Shown: positions 8,780-18,930, counted from the first letter of the stretch. The stretch: 64,000 nt of DNA from Falsiroseomonas sp050563525 (GCF_050563525.1 NZ_JBNXUN010000003.1:124001-188000); one strand, 5' to 3'. The notes: a model not told the origin generated them from the sequence alone. A program made the numbers and translations.

Positions 8780-9994
8780 ATGACCCGCCAGCGCGCAGTC
8801 CTTGCAACTACCTTCATGACCATCGTCCTGGCGGGTCCCGTTCAGGCCCGGGACATCTATGAAGGAGTCTTCACGGTCGATGGGCAGACCACGCGCGCTG
8901 GCACCAACAACGCGGAGGACTTCGCCAACCTTCTCAACAACAGCGGGCTGAGCTCGCTGTTCGCCAACTACTCCACCCTGTCGCAAGCCACGATTGATGC
9001 CAGCCTGCGGGGCGTTCCGGCGCAACTATCCTATGATTTCGCCTCCACCGCGCTGCGCCTGGTCATCCCCTCCGCCGGCGTCGACGAGACCTTCACCGGC
9101 GCGACCCGTGACGAAAGCCAGGACCTGGCGCTGGAATGGCTGAAGGGGCGTGGCGGTTCGGCGCTGACGCGGGTGCTGCAACAGGCGGTGGCAACGACCT
9201 CCATCGATCCCGTCGCCGGCAACCCGAACAGCCTGATGTCGCAGATGGGCGCCTCCGACTTCGGCAGCGCGCTGGGCCTGGGCGGCAATGGCGGCGGGCG
9301 CTACGGCTTCGGTGCGCGGTTCGGCAGCTACAGCGCGCAGGGCTATGACACCGACGTCTACACGCTGCCGCTGTCGACCTCCTTCGCTCTCGAGAATGGC
9401 CGGGCGCTGCTGCTCGATGTGCCGCTGACCCTGACATCGACCGAGGCCGCGCAATCCTATTCCGGCTCCTTCGGCGTCGGCCTGCGGCTGCCGATCAACA
9501 TCGGGCTGCCCGACACGCTGGCCTGGTCGCTGACGCCGATGCTCCGCGGCGGCGGCGTGGGGTCGATCGACATCGGCGCGGTCGGCGGCATGTGGTCGGC
9601 CTCCCTGACCAGTTCTCTGCAATGGCAGGCGCGGCCGGGCACGCGGCTGGTCCTGGGCAACATGATCAGCCGTCTGCAGACGCTGCCGGTGAACGTCAGC
9701 GGCTACGGCGTCAGCTACGAGCTGACCAACGTCATGTACCGCAATGGCATCGTGGCGACGCAGGACATCGGCACCTGGTTCAACCGCAACGTCCAGGCCA
9801 CGGTCTTCGCCGTGGATACGCGCTTCACCGGCGACGAGCTCTACATCAAGAACTACCAGGAATACGGCGGCTATTTCAGCTTCGGGCAATCCATCGCCGG
9901 GGGCACCAGCCTGCCGCTGTCCGTGGGCTTGACCCTGATGCAGGCGGACCAGGGCTACCGCGGCTTCTCGATCAACCTCGGCAGTTCCTTCTAA
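8780..9994 (+). CDS. Secreted outer-membrane-type protein of unknown function
   Basis: 404 residues from the ATG at 8780, chosen because it gives a signal peptide (RAVLATTFMTIVLAGPVQA, then RDIYEG); the 37 upstream codons of the frame are unlike a leader. The N-terminal part is Asn/Ser-rich (GQTTRAGTNNAEDFANLLNN). The rest alternates hydrophobic and polar residues in beta-strand fashion with many Gly and aromatic residues, and it ends NLGSSF. A C-terminal Phe is the usual Bam recognition signal of outer-membrane beta-barrels. No named family was recognised. An autotransporter-barrel-like protein without a large passenger is possible. Confidence 0.7.
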   Translation: MTRQRAVLATTFMTIVLAGPVQARDIYEGVFTVDGQTTRAGTNNAEDFANLLNNSGLSSLFANYSTLSQATIDASLRGVPAQLSYDFASTALRLVIPSAGVDETFTGATRDESQDLALEWLKGRGGSALTRVLQQAVATTSIDPVAGNPNSLMSQMGASDFGSALGLGGNGGGRYGFGARFGSYSAQGYDTDVYTLPLSTSFALENGRALLLDVPLTLTSTEAAQSYSGSFGVGLRLPINIGLPDTLAWSLTPMLRGGGVGSIDIGAVGGMWSASLTSSLQWQARPGTRLVLGNMISRLQTLPVNVSGYGVSYELTNVMYRNGIVATQDIGTWFNRNVQATVFAVDTRFTGDELYIKNYQEYGGYFSFGQSIAGGTSLPLSVGLTLMQADQGYRGFSINLGSSF

Positions 9995-9998
9995 CGCT

Positions 9999-11192
9999 TC
10001 ACCCCAACACGCCGCCGCGCGCCACGATCCGCCCTGCCTTCACCACCAGCGCCCGCGGCGGCGCCGTCGCCACCGCCTCCGCCACATGCTCCGCCGCGAC
10101 CAGCACCAGGTCCGCCGCGGCGCCCTCGGCCAGCAGCGGCGGAGGCAGGCCCAGGACCCGGGCCGGCGCGGTGGTGACCAGGTCCAGCGCCAGGCGCAGC
10201 TCCGTATCGGTCAGCAGGGCCGCGCGGTAGCCGACCAGCCGGGCGCGATCCAGCATGTCGCCGTTGCCGTAGGGCGACCAGGCGTCGCGGATGTTGTCGG
10301 AGCCGACGAACACCGCGACACCCTCTGCCACCAGCCGCTGGATCGGCGGCATGGCCTCCGGCCCGGGGCCGTTGGTCATGATCGCGACACCCGCTTCGGC
10401 CAGCGAAGCGGCGGTGTGGCCCAGCGTCGACTCCCCCACCTGGCCGAGCGCATAGGCGTGGCTGACGGCGACGCGGCCGGCCATGCCGGTAGCCCTGGCA
10501 TGGGCGGCGATGCGGCGCAGTTCGAAGGCGCCGAGTTCGCCCGGGTCGTGCAGGTGGATGTCGATCGGCACGCCGTGTCGCCCGGCGATACCGAACACCA
10601 GGCGCAGCTGCGCCTCAATGTCGCTGTCGATGCCGGCGGGGTCCAGGCCGCCGACCACATCGGCACCGGCGCGGACCGCATCCTCCAGCACCTGCGCATG
10701 CGCCAGCGCGCCGGATTGGGGAAACGCCACGATCTGTATCGAAACCAGGTGCGAAACCTCCGCCCGCAACGCCAGCAGCGCCTCCAGCCCGCGCAGGCCG
10801 GTTGCGGCATCGACATCGACATGGGTACGCAGCGCCGTGGTGCCGCGGGTGGCGACGTGGTCGACCATTCGCCGGGCACGCTGCGCCATCGGCTCCTCGA
10901 TGCCCGCCAGTTGCGCCTTTTCGGCGGCGATCCGTCCGATGACCGTGGCATCCGGCTGGTGCGGCATCCAGGGCAGGCCAAGGAAGGTCTTGTCGAGGTG
11001 GATATGGCCGTCGATCAGGCCAGGCAATGCCAGCAGGCCCTGGCACATCTCGGGTGCCGCGCCGCCCTCGATCGCAGTCAGCGTCCCGGCCGGGGCGATC
11101 CGGGCGATGCGCCCCTGGCTCAGGCCGAGATCAACGAAATGGCCGTCGAGGCGCACGCCAGACAGCACAAGGTTGAAACGGGTCCTGGGCAT
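9999..11192 (-). CDS. Amidohydrolase of the cytosine deaminase type
   Basis: 397 residues from the ATG at 11192 (MPRTRFNLVLSGVRL). It belongs to the metal-dependent amidohydrolase superfamily: the first-strand metal motif appears as LPGLIDGHIHLDKTF (H-x-H), HVDVDA and DIHLHDPGE provide further ligands, VSHAYALG a His, and FVGSDNIRDAW the late Asp. The DGHIHLDK signature is characteristic of CodA-type deaminases acting on cytosine, creatinine or related rings. The enzyme is cytoplasmic and the precise substrate is unknown. It is convergent with the preceding gene (4 bp apart) and has no obvious operon partner. Confidence 0.85.
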   Translation of the reverse strand: MPRTRFNLVLSGVRLDGHFVDLGLSQGRIARIAPAGTLTAIEGGAAPEMCQGLLALPGLIDGHIHLDKTFLGLPWMPHQPDATVIGRIAAEKAQLAGIEEPMAQRARRMVDHVATRGTTALRTHVDVDAATGLRGLEALLALRAEVSHLVSIQIVAFPQSGALAHAQVLEDAVRAGADVVGGLDPAGIDSDIEAQLRLVFGIAGRHGVPIDIHLHDPGELGAFELRRIAAHARATGMAGRVAVSHAYALGQVGESTLGHTAASLAEAGVAIMTNGPGPEAMPPIQRLVAEGVAVFVGSDNIRDAWSPYGNGDMLDRARLVGYRAALLTDTELRLALDLVTTAPARVLGLPPPLLAEGAAADLVLVAAEHVAEAVATAPPRALVVKAGRIVARGGVLG

Positions 11193-11744
11193 GGTGGCGA
11201 TCCTGCGGGGCGCCACCCTGTGCCACGCATCGCAGCGCCAGGGCAACGATCCTGCCCGCGCGGCAGCCGTGCCGCGATCCGACCCGACTGCCAGGAATCA
11301 TGGAGCCAGTGCTCCTCGAACGGCAAAGCCCGCCTCACTCCTAGCGTCGACCGTCGCTATCGTGCCGGGCCGGAGATCCGCCACAGGGATCCTGTCCGCC
11401 ACGGCGAGACGGGAAGACAACAGGGTCCCAGCAAGCCTGGCGGCTTCGATCAGGCTTCTCATCGATCAGCTTCCCTTTTCGTTCTCGTTTTGAAAAATGG
11501 AGATTGTGCAATGTCGCTTCAGGGCCGGCGCTGAGTTGGCTTGTGCGGCGGTACCCGTCTCCTGATGGTGCGCCCTGGACCGTCATCCGAATTCCGGCGA
11601 ACTTGACCCGGTGTATCGGATCGACCGGAGGGAGCGGCTCCTAAGCTGCAACCCAGCGGCCTGCATTGAGGCGGGAGGGGAACGATGCGATGTTGCGGCG
11701 CATGTTGACTTGGGCGACTTCATGATCCGGCAGATTCGGCTTTG
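11193..11744. other. Gene-poor stretch with two possible short leader peptides
   Basis: No convincing gene lies in these ~550 bases. Near the right end a strong ribosome site, GGGAGGGG, precedes a 7-codon frame MRCCGAC at 11685-11708, three of whose residues are Cys. Another 11-codon frame, MLRRMLTWATS, starts at 11690 and overlaps it. Both end before the methyltransferase start at 11745, so either could be a leader. A 7-codon frame MSLQGRR at 11511-11534 also has an upstream GGAG. None can be confirmed from sequence alone. Confidence 0.35.
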
Positions 11745-12917
11745 ATGGACCTGTTCCGGCGGCTGCGCGGACGGGCGCGGAGGGTCGCTTCACTGCGACG
11801 CGAAGTTGCGACCCTTCGTGCCGAACTCGAGAGCCTGCGGACCGAGACCGAGCGCCGCGCCCAGGCGCTGGAAGCGCGCATCGAGCAGGACCTGCTGCCG
11901 AGGGCGGTCCATGCGGTCGCCGAGGGCATGGTGCGCCGGACCCTGCCGCGAGGCACGCCGAACCTTGATCCCGCGCACCTGGCGATCCGCGAGATCCCGA
12001 ACCTGATCAGCAACCTGAAGGTGCTTGGCACGGAACAGGCGGAGCGGCTGTGGCAGGTGGCGCCGATGCGCGACCTGCCGGGCACGCCGACGCGCATGGG
12101 GCTCGGCGGACGGCTGTGCCAGCAGGCCGATGTCGAAAGCCCCTGGCTGCGATACTGGCTGGGCCAGGCGCAGATCCAGCCGATGTACCACCGCAAGGTC
12201 TGGGAAACCGGCTTCGTGCTGCAGGCCCTCTGGGAAGGCGGGGCGATGCGCGAGGGGGTGGAGGCGCTTGGCTTCGCGGTGGGGCAGGAGCCGATCCCTG
12301 CCGTGCTGGCTTCCCGCGGCCTGCGCGTCCTGGCCACCGACCTGTCCTCCCAGGATCCGCGGGCCCAGGTTTGGCGGGAAACGCAGCAAAACGCCGCCGA
12401 ACTCGCCCCGCTGCGACGTCCCGGCATCATTCCCGACGCGCTGTTCCATGAGCGCTGCGCGTTCCGCGAGGTCGACATGACCTCGATCCCGACCGATCTT
12501 ACCGGACGGTTCGACGTGGTGTGGTCGACCTGTTCGCTGGAGCACCTGGGCTCGATCGAAGCCGGACTGCACTTCATCGAGCAGGCCATGGCCTGCCTCC
12601 GCCCCGGCGGCATCGCCGTGCACACCACGGAATACAACGCCGGCTCGAACGAGGTGACGCTCGACAACTGGCCGACGGTGTTGTTCCGCCAGCGCGATAT
12701 CGAGGAGGTTGCGCGCCGCCTTGAGGCGGCGGGGCACGAGGTTCTGCCATTGGATTTCTCGCCCGGGACCGGAATCCTCGACGGCTATGTCGACCTGCCG
12801 CCCTACGGGCTGGCGGAGACCTTCCCGCGGACGGCGTCCCTGCCGCCGCACCTGCGACTGAGCATCGACGGGTTTGTCGCAACCTCCATCGGCCTGATCA
12901 TCCGGGCCCGACGCTAG
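11745..12917 (+). CDS. SAM-dependent methyltransferase-like protein with N-terminal coiled coil
   Basis: 390 residues from the ATG at 11745 (a TTG directly before it is the only alternative). Residues ~5-50 are a heptad-like helix rich in Arg/Glu/Leu (ASLRREVATLRAELESLRTE), predicted coiled coil. The C-terminal half is a Rossmann methyltransferase: ALGFAVGQEPIPAVLASRG (degenerate motif I), VLATDLSSQD, FDVVWSTCSLEHLGSIEAGL and CLRPGGIAVHTTEY (motif VI). Such enzymes occur in surface-polysaccharide loci, but no such genes are adjacent, so the substrate is unknown. A short Cys-rich reading frame with a strong ribosome site lies just upstream. Confidence 0.75.
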   Translation: MDLFRRLRGRARRVASLRREVATLRAELESLRTETERRAQALEARIEQDLLPRAVHAVAEGMVRRTLPRGTPNLDPAHLAIREIPNLISNLKVLGTEQAERLWQVAPMRDLPGTPTRMGLGGRLCQQADVESPWLRYWLGQAQIQPMYHRKVWETGFVLQALWEGGAMREGVEALGFAVGQEPIPAVLASRGLRVLATDLSSQDPRAQVWRETQQNAAELAPLRRPGIIPDALFHERCAFREVDMTSIPTDLTGRFDVVWSTCSLEHLGSIEAGLHFIEQAMACLRPGGIAVHTTEYNAGSNEVTLDNWPTVLFRQRDIEEVARRLEAAGHEVLPLDFSPGTGILDGYVDLPPYGLAETFPRTASLPPHLRLSIDGFVATSIGLIIRARR

Positions 12918-12997
12918 ACCCGCGGTGCGTCCGGGCGGACGCACCCCGCCGCAGACCACGCCGGGGCCATTGCCACCGCCCATGCCGCGCGTGCGCC

Positions 12998-13013
12998 AGC
13001 GTTCGTGAACGCT
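12998..13013. promoter_or_regulatory. Inverted repeat upstream of response regulator
   Basis: The sequence AGCGTTC-GT-GAACGCT has perfect 7-bp arms. It lies 72 bp before the TTG start of the response regulator, a plausible operator position. No binding protein can be assigned. Confidence 0.3.
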
Positions 13014-13051
13014 CCAAGAAAGTTAATTGCGCTGCAATCCAGCTCATTGGG

Positions 13052-13080
13052 GTATCCTGCAATCTCCGGTAGCAGGATAC
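13052..13080 (+). promoter_or_regulatory. Hairpin covering the ribosome site of the response regulator
   Basis: The arms GTATCCTGC (13052-13060) and GCAGGATAC (13072-13080) pair perfectly over 9 bp with an 11-base loop. The only Shine-Dalgarno-like sequence before the TTG start at 13085, AGGA at 13074-13077, lies inside the 3' arm. Folding would hide it, so translation may be conditional. The pairing is seen directly; the regulatory role is inferred. Confidence 0.55.
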
Positions 13081-13084
13081 GAGA

Positions 13085-13477
13085 TTGGCAATCGCAGCGC
13101 GAATTCTGGTGGTCGAGGACGATCCGATCCTGCGCGGCCTGCTGGTGGATGTCATCGACTCCGACGCTGATCTCAGCGCCACTGGCGCGGCGAGCATCGC
13201 GGAAGCGGACGCCAAGCTCGGTCTGCGGGGGGAAGCCTTCGACGCGATGCTGCTTGACCAGCACCTGCCGGATGGGCATGGCGGCGATTTCTGCCAGCGA
13301 CTGCGCCTCAACGGCGTCAGGATTCCCATCCTGATCCTGAGCGGCGAGGCCGACAGGCGCGCGGGCCAGCGAAGCCGTGCCCAGGGCGCCAGCGACCACA
13401 TCCAGAAACCGGTGCAGATGCGTGAGTTGATCAGCCGGCTGAACGCCCAGCTCGCGGAACCCAGCGCCTGCCTGTGA
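13085..13477 (+). CDS. Single-domain response regulator
   Basis: 130 residues, all receiver domain. The acidic pocket is VVEDD, the phosphoacceptor is Asp58 in LLDQHLPDGHGG, the Ser/Thr switch is in ILSGEAD, and Lys108 in QKPV completes the set. There is no output domain, so it would act by protein contact, CheY- or DivK-like, or as a phosphate relay. The start is a TTG: an in-frame TAG 15 bases upstream leaves no other start before the conserved first strand. The ribosome site is embedded in a hairpin. No kinase gene is adjacent; partners may include the orphan kinases in this window. Confidence 0.85.
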   Translation: MAIAARILVVEDDPILRGLLVDVIDSDADLSATGAASIAEADAKLGLRGEAFDAMLLDQHLPDGHGGDFCQRLRLNGVRIPILILSGEADRRAGQRSRAQGASDHIQKPVQMRELISRLNAQLAEPSACL

Positions 13478-13798
13478 CGCCAGCCGGCGGAAACGAGCGA
13501 GGATCCTCGGCGGCGCCACCCGGGATCATGACGAAGGCCTTCATTACCGGCGCCAGCTTGGCCTTCGTGCCGTCTCGCTACGCTGTTCTTGCACAAGAGC
13601 CAACGATCCGCGACCGAATGGCAACCCAGGCGTTATATACGATGTATCCCGTTGCGTTTAAGTACCGACATGCTTCGGATTCATCCGCATCGGATGGCCC
13701 CGGATGCGCGAGGGTCCAGGCGCCGGCAGGCTCGCGCGCGCTGTAGTTCTGTTGGCTGCCGAGCAAGACCGCAGACGCCGCACGTGGATCGTGGGAAA
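13478..13798. other. Intergenic region, no supported gene
   Basis: A frame beginning MTKAFITGASLAF at 13528 could be read (72 codons), but it has no family signal and composition unlike its neighbours. The stretch around 13631-13670 is unusually AT-rich for this genome (GTTATATACGATGTAT). Nothing else was recognised. Confidence 0.4.
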
Positions 13799-13871
13799 TG
13801 CCCCGTACGGGATTCGAACCCGTGTTACAGCCTTGAAAGGGCCGTGTCCTAGGCCTCTAGACGAACGGGAC
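13799..13871 (-). tRNA. tRNA-Glu (anticodon UUC)
   Basis: The minus strand folds as a full cloverleaf. The acceptor arm is GTCCCGT paired with ACGGGGC, the D-arm region is TCGTCTAGAGGCCTAGGACA as in bacterial tRNA-Glu, the anticodon loop is CTTTCAA with TTC, and the T arm has GGTTCGAATCC. The discriminator A is at 13799; CCA is not encoded. The next gene on this strand upstream is the flavoprotein of the type III PKS cluster. Confidence 0.96.
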
Positions 13872-13927
13872 AGGCTGGGATGGCGGGCGTATGGCGTCAC
13901 GCGGGCCGATGGTCAACCCCTTTCGGC

Positions 13928-15004
13928 TCAGACCAGTCCCATCCTGGTGCGTCGTGCGCCCCACCGCGCGAGGCCGGGCGCCGCACCCATGGCCGCCACC
14001 AGCAGGCCCGGCGCATGCGCCATCAGGCCATCGGCCAGCCCCGCCAGCCGCATCCCCGGTGCCACCGCCCGCGCCCATTGACGATGATGCAGCGCGGCGC
14101 CCTCGCCAGCGCCGATGGCCGTCGCCGCCCGCACACCGGAGGCCAGCGCCATCGCGATGCCGTCGCCACACAGGGACGGCACCACCGAGGCCTGGTCGCC
14201 GACCCGGAACAGCCCAGCCGGACCCGCATCCCGGTGGATGAAGCCATAGGGCACGCCCGCCACCGTCATCACCCGCGCCCAAGCCGGGCGGGCGTGCGCC
14301 AGCAGGTCCCGCGCCAGTTCGGATCCTGCCATCACATGCGCCAGCAAGGCGACTGGGTCGCGCGCCGCCCGCGCCAGACCCGGCGTGCCCAGATGCATCG
14401 CCATGCAGAGGTTCGCGCCACCACCACCCCGGGGCTGAAGCCCGGCATAGCCACCGGTGCAGGACAGCAGCGCAATGGCGTCCGCCATCTCCGCACCCTC
14501 CAGCGCCAGCTTAAGACCTATCGCTCCGCCGGACACCGGGCGGGCGAGGCCGCGCAGCTCATGCTTGCCTGTCGCCAGGACCAGGTTGCCGGCCCGCAGC
14601 ACGGCCCCATCCGCCAGGCGCAGGTGCCAGCCGCCGGCGTCCGGCGCCGCGGCAACGGCAGCCACGCCGAGGCGCAGCCGGACACCGGCATGGATCGCGG
14701 TATCGAGCAGCGCGGCGTCGAGCGTCGCGCGCGGCAGGCTCCAGGCCTGGAACGGCAGCGCCACCGTGCTGCGGCGCGCCCCGGCTCCGAAGCGGGCCTG
14801 CCGAATCGGCACCGCGCCCAGTGCTGGCAGGTCCAGGCCGAGCCCGGCCAGCAACGCCGCCGCGTCGGCGCCGAGGAACTCGCCGCAGACTTTCTCGGCC
14901 GTCACCGCCGCGCGTTCGACCAGCACCGGCGCCGCCCCGGCACGGGCGAGGGCAATTGCCGCGGCAGTGCCGGCCGGGCCGCCGCCGAGGACCAGCGTGC
15001 TCAC
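13928..15004 (-). CDS. FAD-dependent oxidoreductase (geranylgeranyl-reductase-like) of the type III PKS cluster
   Basis: 358 residues with a GTG start whose GTGA overlaps the stop of the methyltransferase gene; the longer open frame is not used. The N-terminus is a dinucleotide-binding fold, TLVLGGGPAGTAAAIALARAG (GxGxxG), followed by VERAAVTAEKVCGEFL. Later come GNLVLATGKH and the second FAD contact FRVGDQASVVPSLCGDGIAMA. This places it with group A flavin monooxygenases and geranylgeranyl reductases. In the cluster it probably hydroxylates or reduces the polyketide product, as the flavoprotein does in the Streptomyces srs (alkylresorcinol/quinone) system. Confidence 0.85.
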   Translation of the reverse strand: MSTLVLGGGPAGTAAAIALARAGAAPVLVERAAVTAEKVCGEFLGADAAALLAGLGLDLPALGAVPIRQARFGAGARRSTVALPFQAWSLPRATLDAALLDTAIHAGVRLRLGVAAVAAAPDAGGWHLRLADGAVLRAGNLVLATGKHELRGLARPVSGGAIGLKLALEGAEMADAIALLSCTGGYAGLQPRGGGGANLCMAMHLGTPGLARAARDPVALLAHVMAGSELARDLLAHARPAWARVMTVAGVPYGFIHRDAGPAGLFRVGDQASVVPSLCGDGIAMALASGVRAATAIGAGEGAALHHRQWARAVAPGMRLAGLADGLMAHAPGLLVAAMGAAPGLARWGARRTRMGLV

Positions 15005-15684
15005 GCGCCACCCGGCCCTTCGACCGCCCAGCGGAACGGCAGCACCCAGCGCGGCGTGGCGTCGATCCCGGCCTCGGCGATCAGGCGTCGCCAATCCGCC
15101 CGGTCGAAGCCGCGGGCGATGGAAACAGGTCCGTCGTGGCAGACCATGGGATGCATCCGCAGCAGTCGCGTGCCGGCCCAGACGGCGGTCCAGGGGATAG
15201 GGTGCCGGTGCAGGTCCAGGATCAGCCAGCGCCGCCTGGCATGGGCCGGCAGCCAGCGCAGGAAGCGCGCAAGCGTGGCATCGTCCAGGTGATGCGCGAA
15301 CAGGCCGCACACCACCACATCGAAGCGGCGCTCCGCCGGCAGGTCGAACAGGTCCGCCGTGATCCAGCGCGCCGGCGTCGCCTTTGCCAGCGCGTGCCGT
15401 TCCGCCCAGGGGCTGCGGTCGAGGCCCCAAAGGTCCAGCGCCACGCCGCGACGTGCGCCCCATTCCGCCATCGCCCGCAGCGCATCGCCGCCACCGGCGC
15501 CGACATCCAGCACCGACAGCGCCTCGCCAGGATGGGCCGCGGCCACCCGGTCCAGGAAGCGCAGCAGCGGCGCGGTGGCGAAGGTCATGCGGTTGATGCG
15601 CGCCAGGTCGGCCAGCGCCGCGTCGAAATCCGCCTCGGACTGGCCGGGGTCGTCCATGATCTCGGCGGCCTGGCTGCGCGGCAT
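15001..15684 (-). CDS. Class I SAM methyltransferase of the type III PKS cluster
   Basis: 227 residues from the ATG at 15684, 2 bp after the PKS stop codon. The SAM site is LSVLDVGAGGGDALRAM, followed by LDLWGLDRS (motif II acidic residue), FDVVVCGLFAHHLDD (motif IV) and WLILDLHRHPIPW. Family members methylate small molecules, often quinone or phenol precursors. Tight packing between the PKS and the flavoprotein (GTGA overlap) indicates one transcript. Its expected role is O- or C-methylation of the resorcinol or pyrone made by the PKS; this is inference from context. Confidence 0.85.
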   Translation of the reverse strand: MPRSQAAEIMDDPGQSEADFDAALADLARINRMTFATAPLLRFLDRVAAAHPGEALSVLDVGAGGGDALRAMAEWGARRGVALDLWGLDRSPWAERHALAKATPARWITADLFDLPAERRFDVVVCGLFAHHLDDATLARFLRWLPAHARRRWLILDLHRHPIPWTAVWAGTRLLRMHPMVCHDGPVSIARGFDRADWRRLIAEAGIDATPRWVLPFRWAVEGPGGA

Positions 15685-15686
15685 GG

Positions 15687-16745
15687 TCAGCCGGCCTCGA
15701 AGCGCATCGCCTCGGCGGACAGGCCGGGACCGAAGGCCAGCGCGCAGCCGACGCCGGGGCGCCCTTCCGCCAGCATCCGCGCCAGCACGAACAGCACGGT
15801 GGCGGAGGACATGTTGCCGTGGTCCGACAGCACGTTGCGGCTGGTGGTCAACGCGTTGTCCGGCAGATCCAGCCCGTGCGCCACCGCATCCAGGATGCTG
15901 CGGCCGCCCGGATGCACCGCCCAATGTTCCACATCCCGAACCGCCCGCCCGCTGAGCATCACCGGTGCCAGGTCCGGCAGTGCATGCGCCAGCGTGAAGG
16001 GCACCATGCCGGACAGGGTCATGTCGAAGCCGGCGTCGCCGATGCGCCAGGTGATCTGCTCATGCGCCGCCGGAATCACCACGCTGTCGAAACCCTCCAG
16101 CCGCAGCCCCTGAGGCTCGGAGGACACGATGGCGGCGGCGCAGCCATCGGCGAACAGCAGGAAGCACAGCAGTTGTTCCAGCGCCGTGGTGTCCTGCAGG
16201 TGCAGGGTGCACAACTCCAGGCACACCACCAGCACCCGCGCCTCCGGTATGCTGCGGGTGATGTGCCAAGCCAGCTTCAGCGCGTTGATCGCCGCCTGGC
16301 AGCCCATGAAGCCGACGGTGGTGCGCTCCACGTTCAGCGGCAGCCCGAAGCGGTCGATGATGTGGCGGTCGAGGCCGGGGGCGACGAAGCCGGTGCAGGT
16401 GGCGATGATGATGTGGGTGATGCGCGGACCCTCATCCTCCAGCCCCAGGCGCAGCAACGCGGCCTCCGCCAGCGGAGGTGCCTCCGCCTCCCACCGCGCC
16501 ATGCGGGCGCGGGTCGTGGGGAAGGCGCCGCCGTGGCGGTAGAAGCCGCAGGCGGTGCCGGATCCTTCGGGCCATGAGGGCTCCAGCACCGAATGACGCG
16601 TCTCGATGTCAGCGCGTGTGGCCATGCGGCCGAAGGCGATGCTGTCCCGACCCAGGGCCTGCCGGGCGGCGAAGGCACGGAAGGCGCCGTGCACCTGGTG
16701 GCGGGGCGTCGCGGTCGCGATGCGGTTGAGAAAGACTTCCTTCAT
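15687..16745 (-). CDS. Type III polyketide synthase
   Basis: 352 residues from the ATG at 16745 (MKEVFLNRIATATPRH), matching the length of bacterial chalcone-synthase-like enzymes. The catalytic triad is intact: Cys149 in VGFMGCQAAI, His278 in HWAVHPGG and Asn311 in DHGNMSS. Other family marks are IATCTGFVAPGLD and FADGCAAAIV. The homodimer extends an acyl-CoA starter with malonyl-CoA and cyclises it to an alkylresorcinol or alkylpyrone. The next two genes supply a methyltransferase and a flavoprotein, so the product is probably a methylated, oxidised phenolic lipid. A structured leader of ~340 bp lies upstream. Confidence 0.92.
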   Translation of the reverse strand: MKEVFLNRIATATPRHQVHGAFRAFAARQALGRDSIAFGRMATRADIETRHSVLEPSWPEGSGTACGFYRHGGAFPTTRARMARWEAEAPPLAEAALLRLGLEDEGPRITHIIIATCTGFVAPGLDRHIIDRFGLPLNVERTTVGFMGCQAAINALKLAWHITRSIPEARVLVVCLELCTLHLQDTTALEQLLCFLLFADGCAAAIVSSEPQGLRLEGFDSVVIPAAHEQITWRIGDAGFDMTLSGMVPFTLAHALPDLAPVMLSGRAVRDVEHWAVHPGGRSILDAVAHGLDLPDNALTTSRNVLSDHGNMSSATVLFVLARMLAEGRPGVGCALAFGPGLSAEAMRFEAG

Positions 16746-17083
16746 GCATTCCAGGTTGGGATGCGGCGAGCGGGCGAAAGCCCCGGGATGATCACGCAGG
16801 TGCCAAGTGGCAGATTTTCGCGCTTGCGCGTGTGCCATGCAGAAAAGCCGGGACAAAATCCCGGTTTCTTCCGATAAGGGGTGTCTCCGCGGGCCCAAAC
16901 TCCCATATGGGCCACTCGCCTCCAGGCCCTGGAGGCGGCGCGTCCCCCCTTCGTTGCAGGCCCCGCCTGCCGGCCTTCCAGGGCCGGAGCGGGCCCGCGC
17001 CGTTGCCGGAGACGCCGTGATGCTGGGTTGGTGAAGACGAGATCTTCGACCGCGGTGCGGGGCGAAGAGGAGCGGATCGACAA
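16746..17083. other. Divergent intergenic region rich in inverted repeats
   Basis: This 338-bp gap between the divergent PKS and sigma factor genes holds a series of inverted repeats and no convincing gene. They are TGCCA-AG-TGGCA at 16801-16812; CGCGC-TT-GCGCG at 16819-16830; CCGGGA-CAAAA-TCCCGG at 16848-16864 followed by TTTCTT, with a T-rich flank on the other strand too; CCCATATGGG at 16902-16911; and CGCCTCCAG-GCC-CTGGAGGCG at 16917-16937. The third looks like a bidirectional terminator or attenuator lying in the leader of both genes. Confidence 0.5.
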
Positions 17084-18922
<1,839 letters not shown>

Positions 18923-18930
18923 CATGAAGG

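Noticed and set aside
11511..11534. 7-codon frame MSLQGRR with GGAG upstream
   Set aside because: Too short to judge, no downstream gene close by to be controlled.
13052..13080. Hairpin before the response regulator as a terminator of the upstream gene
   Set aside because: No T-run follows and the 3' arm holds the ribosome site, so a role in translation is more likely.
13528..13746. 72-codon frame starting MTKAFITGASLAF
   Set aside because: No ribosome site of quality, no family resemblance, and it lies against tRNA-Glu in an AT-rich spacer.
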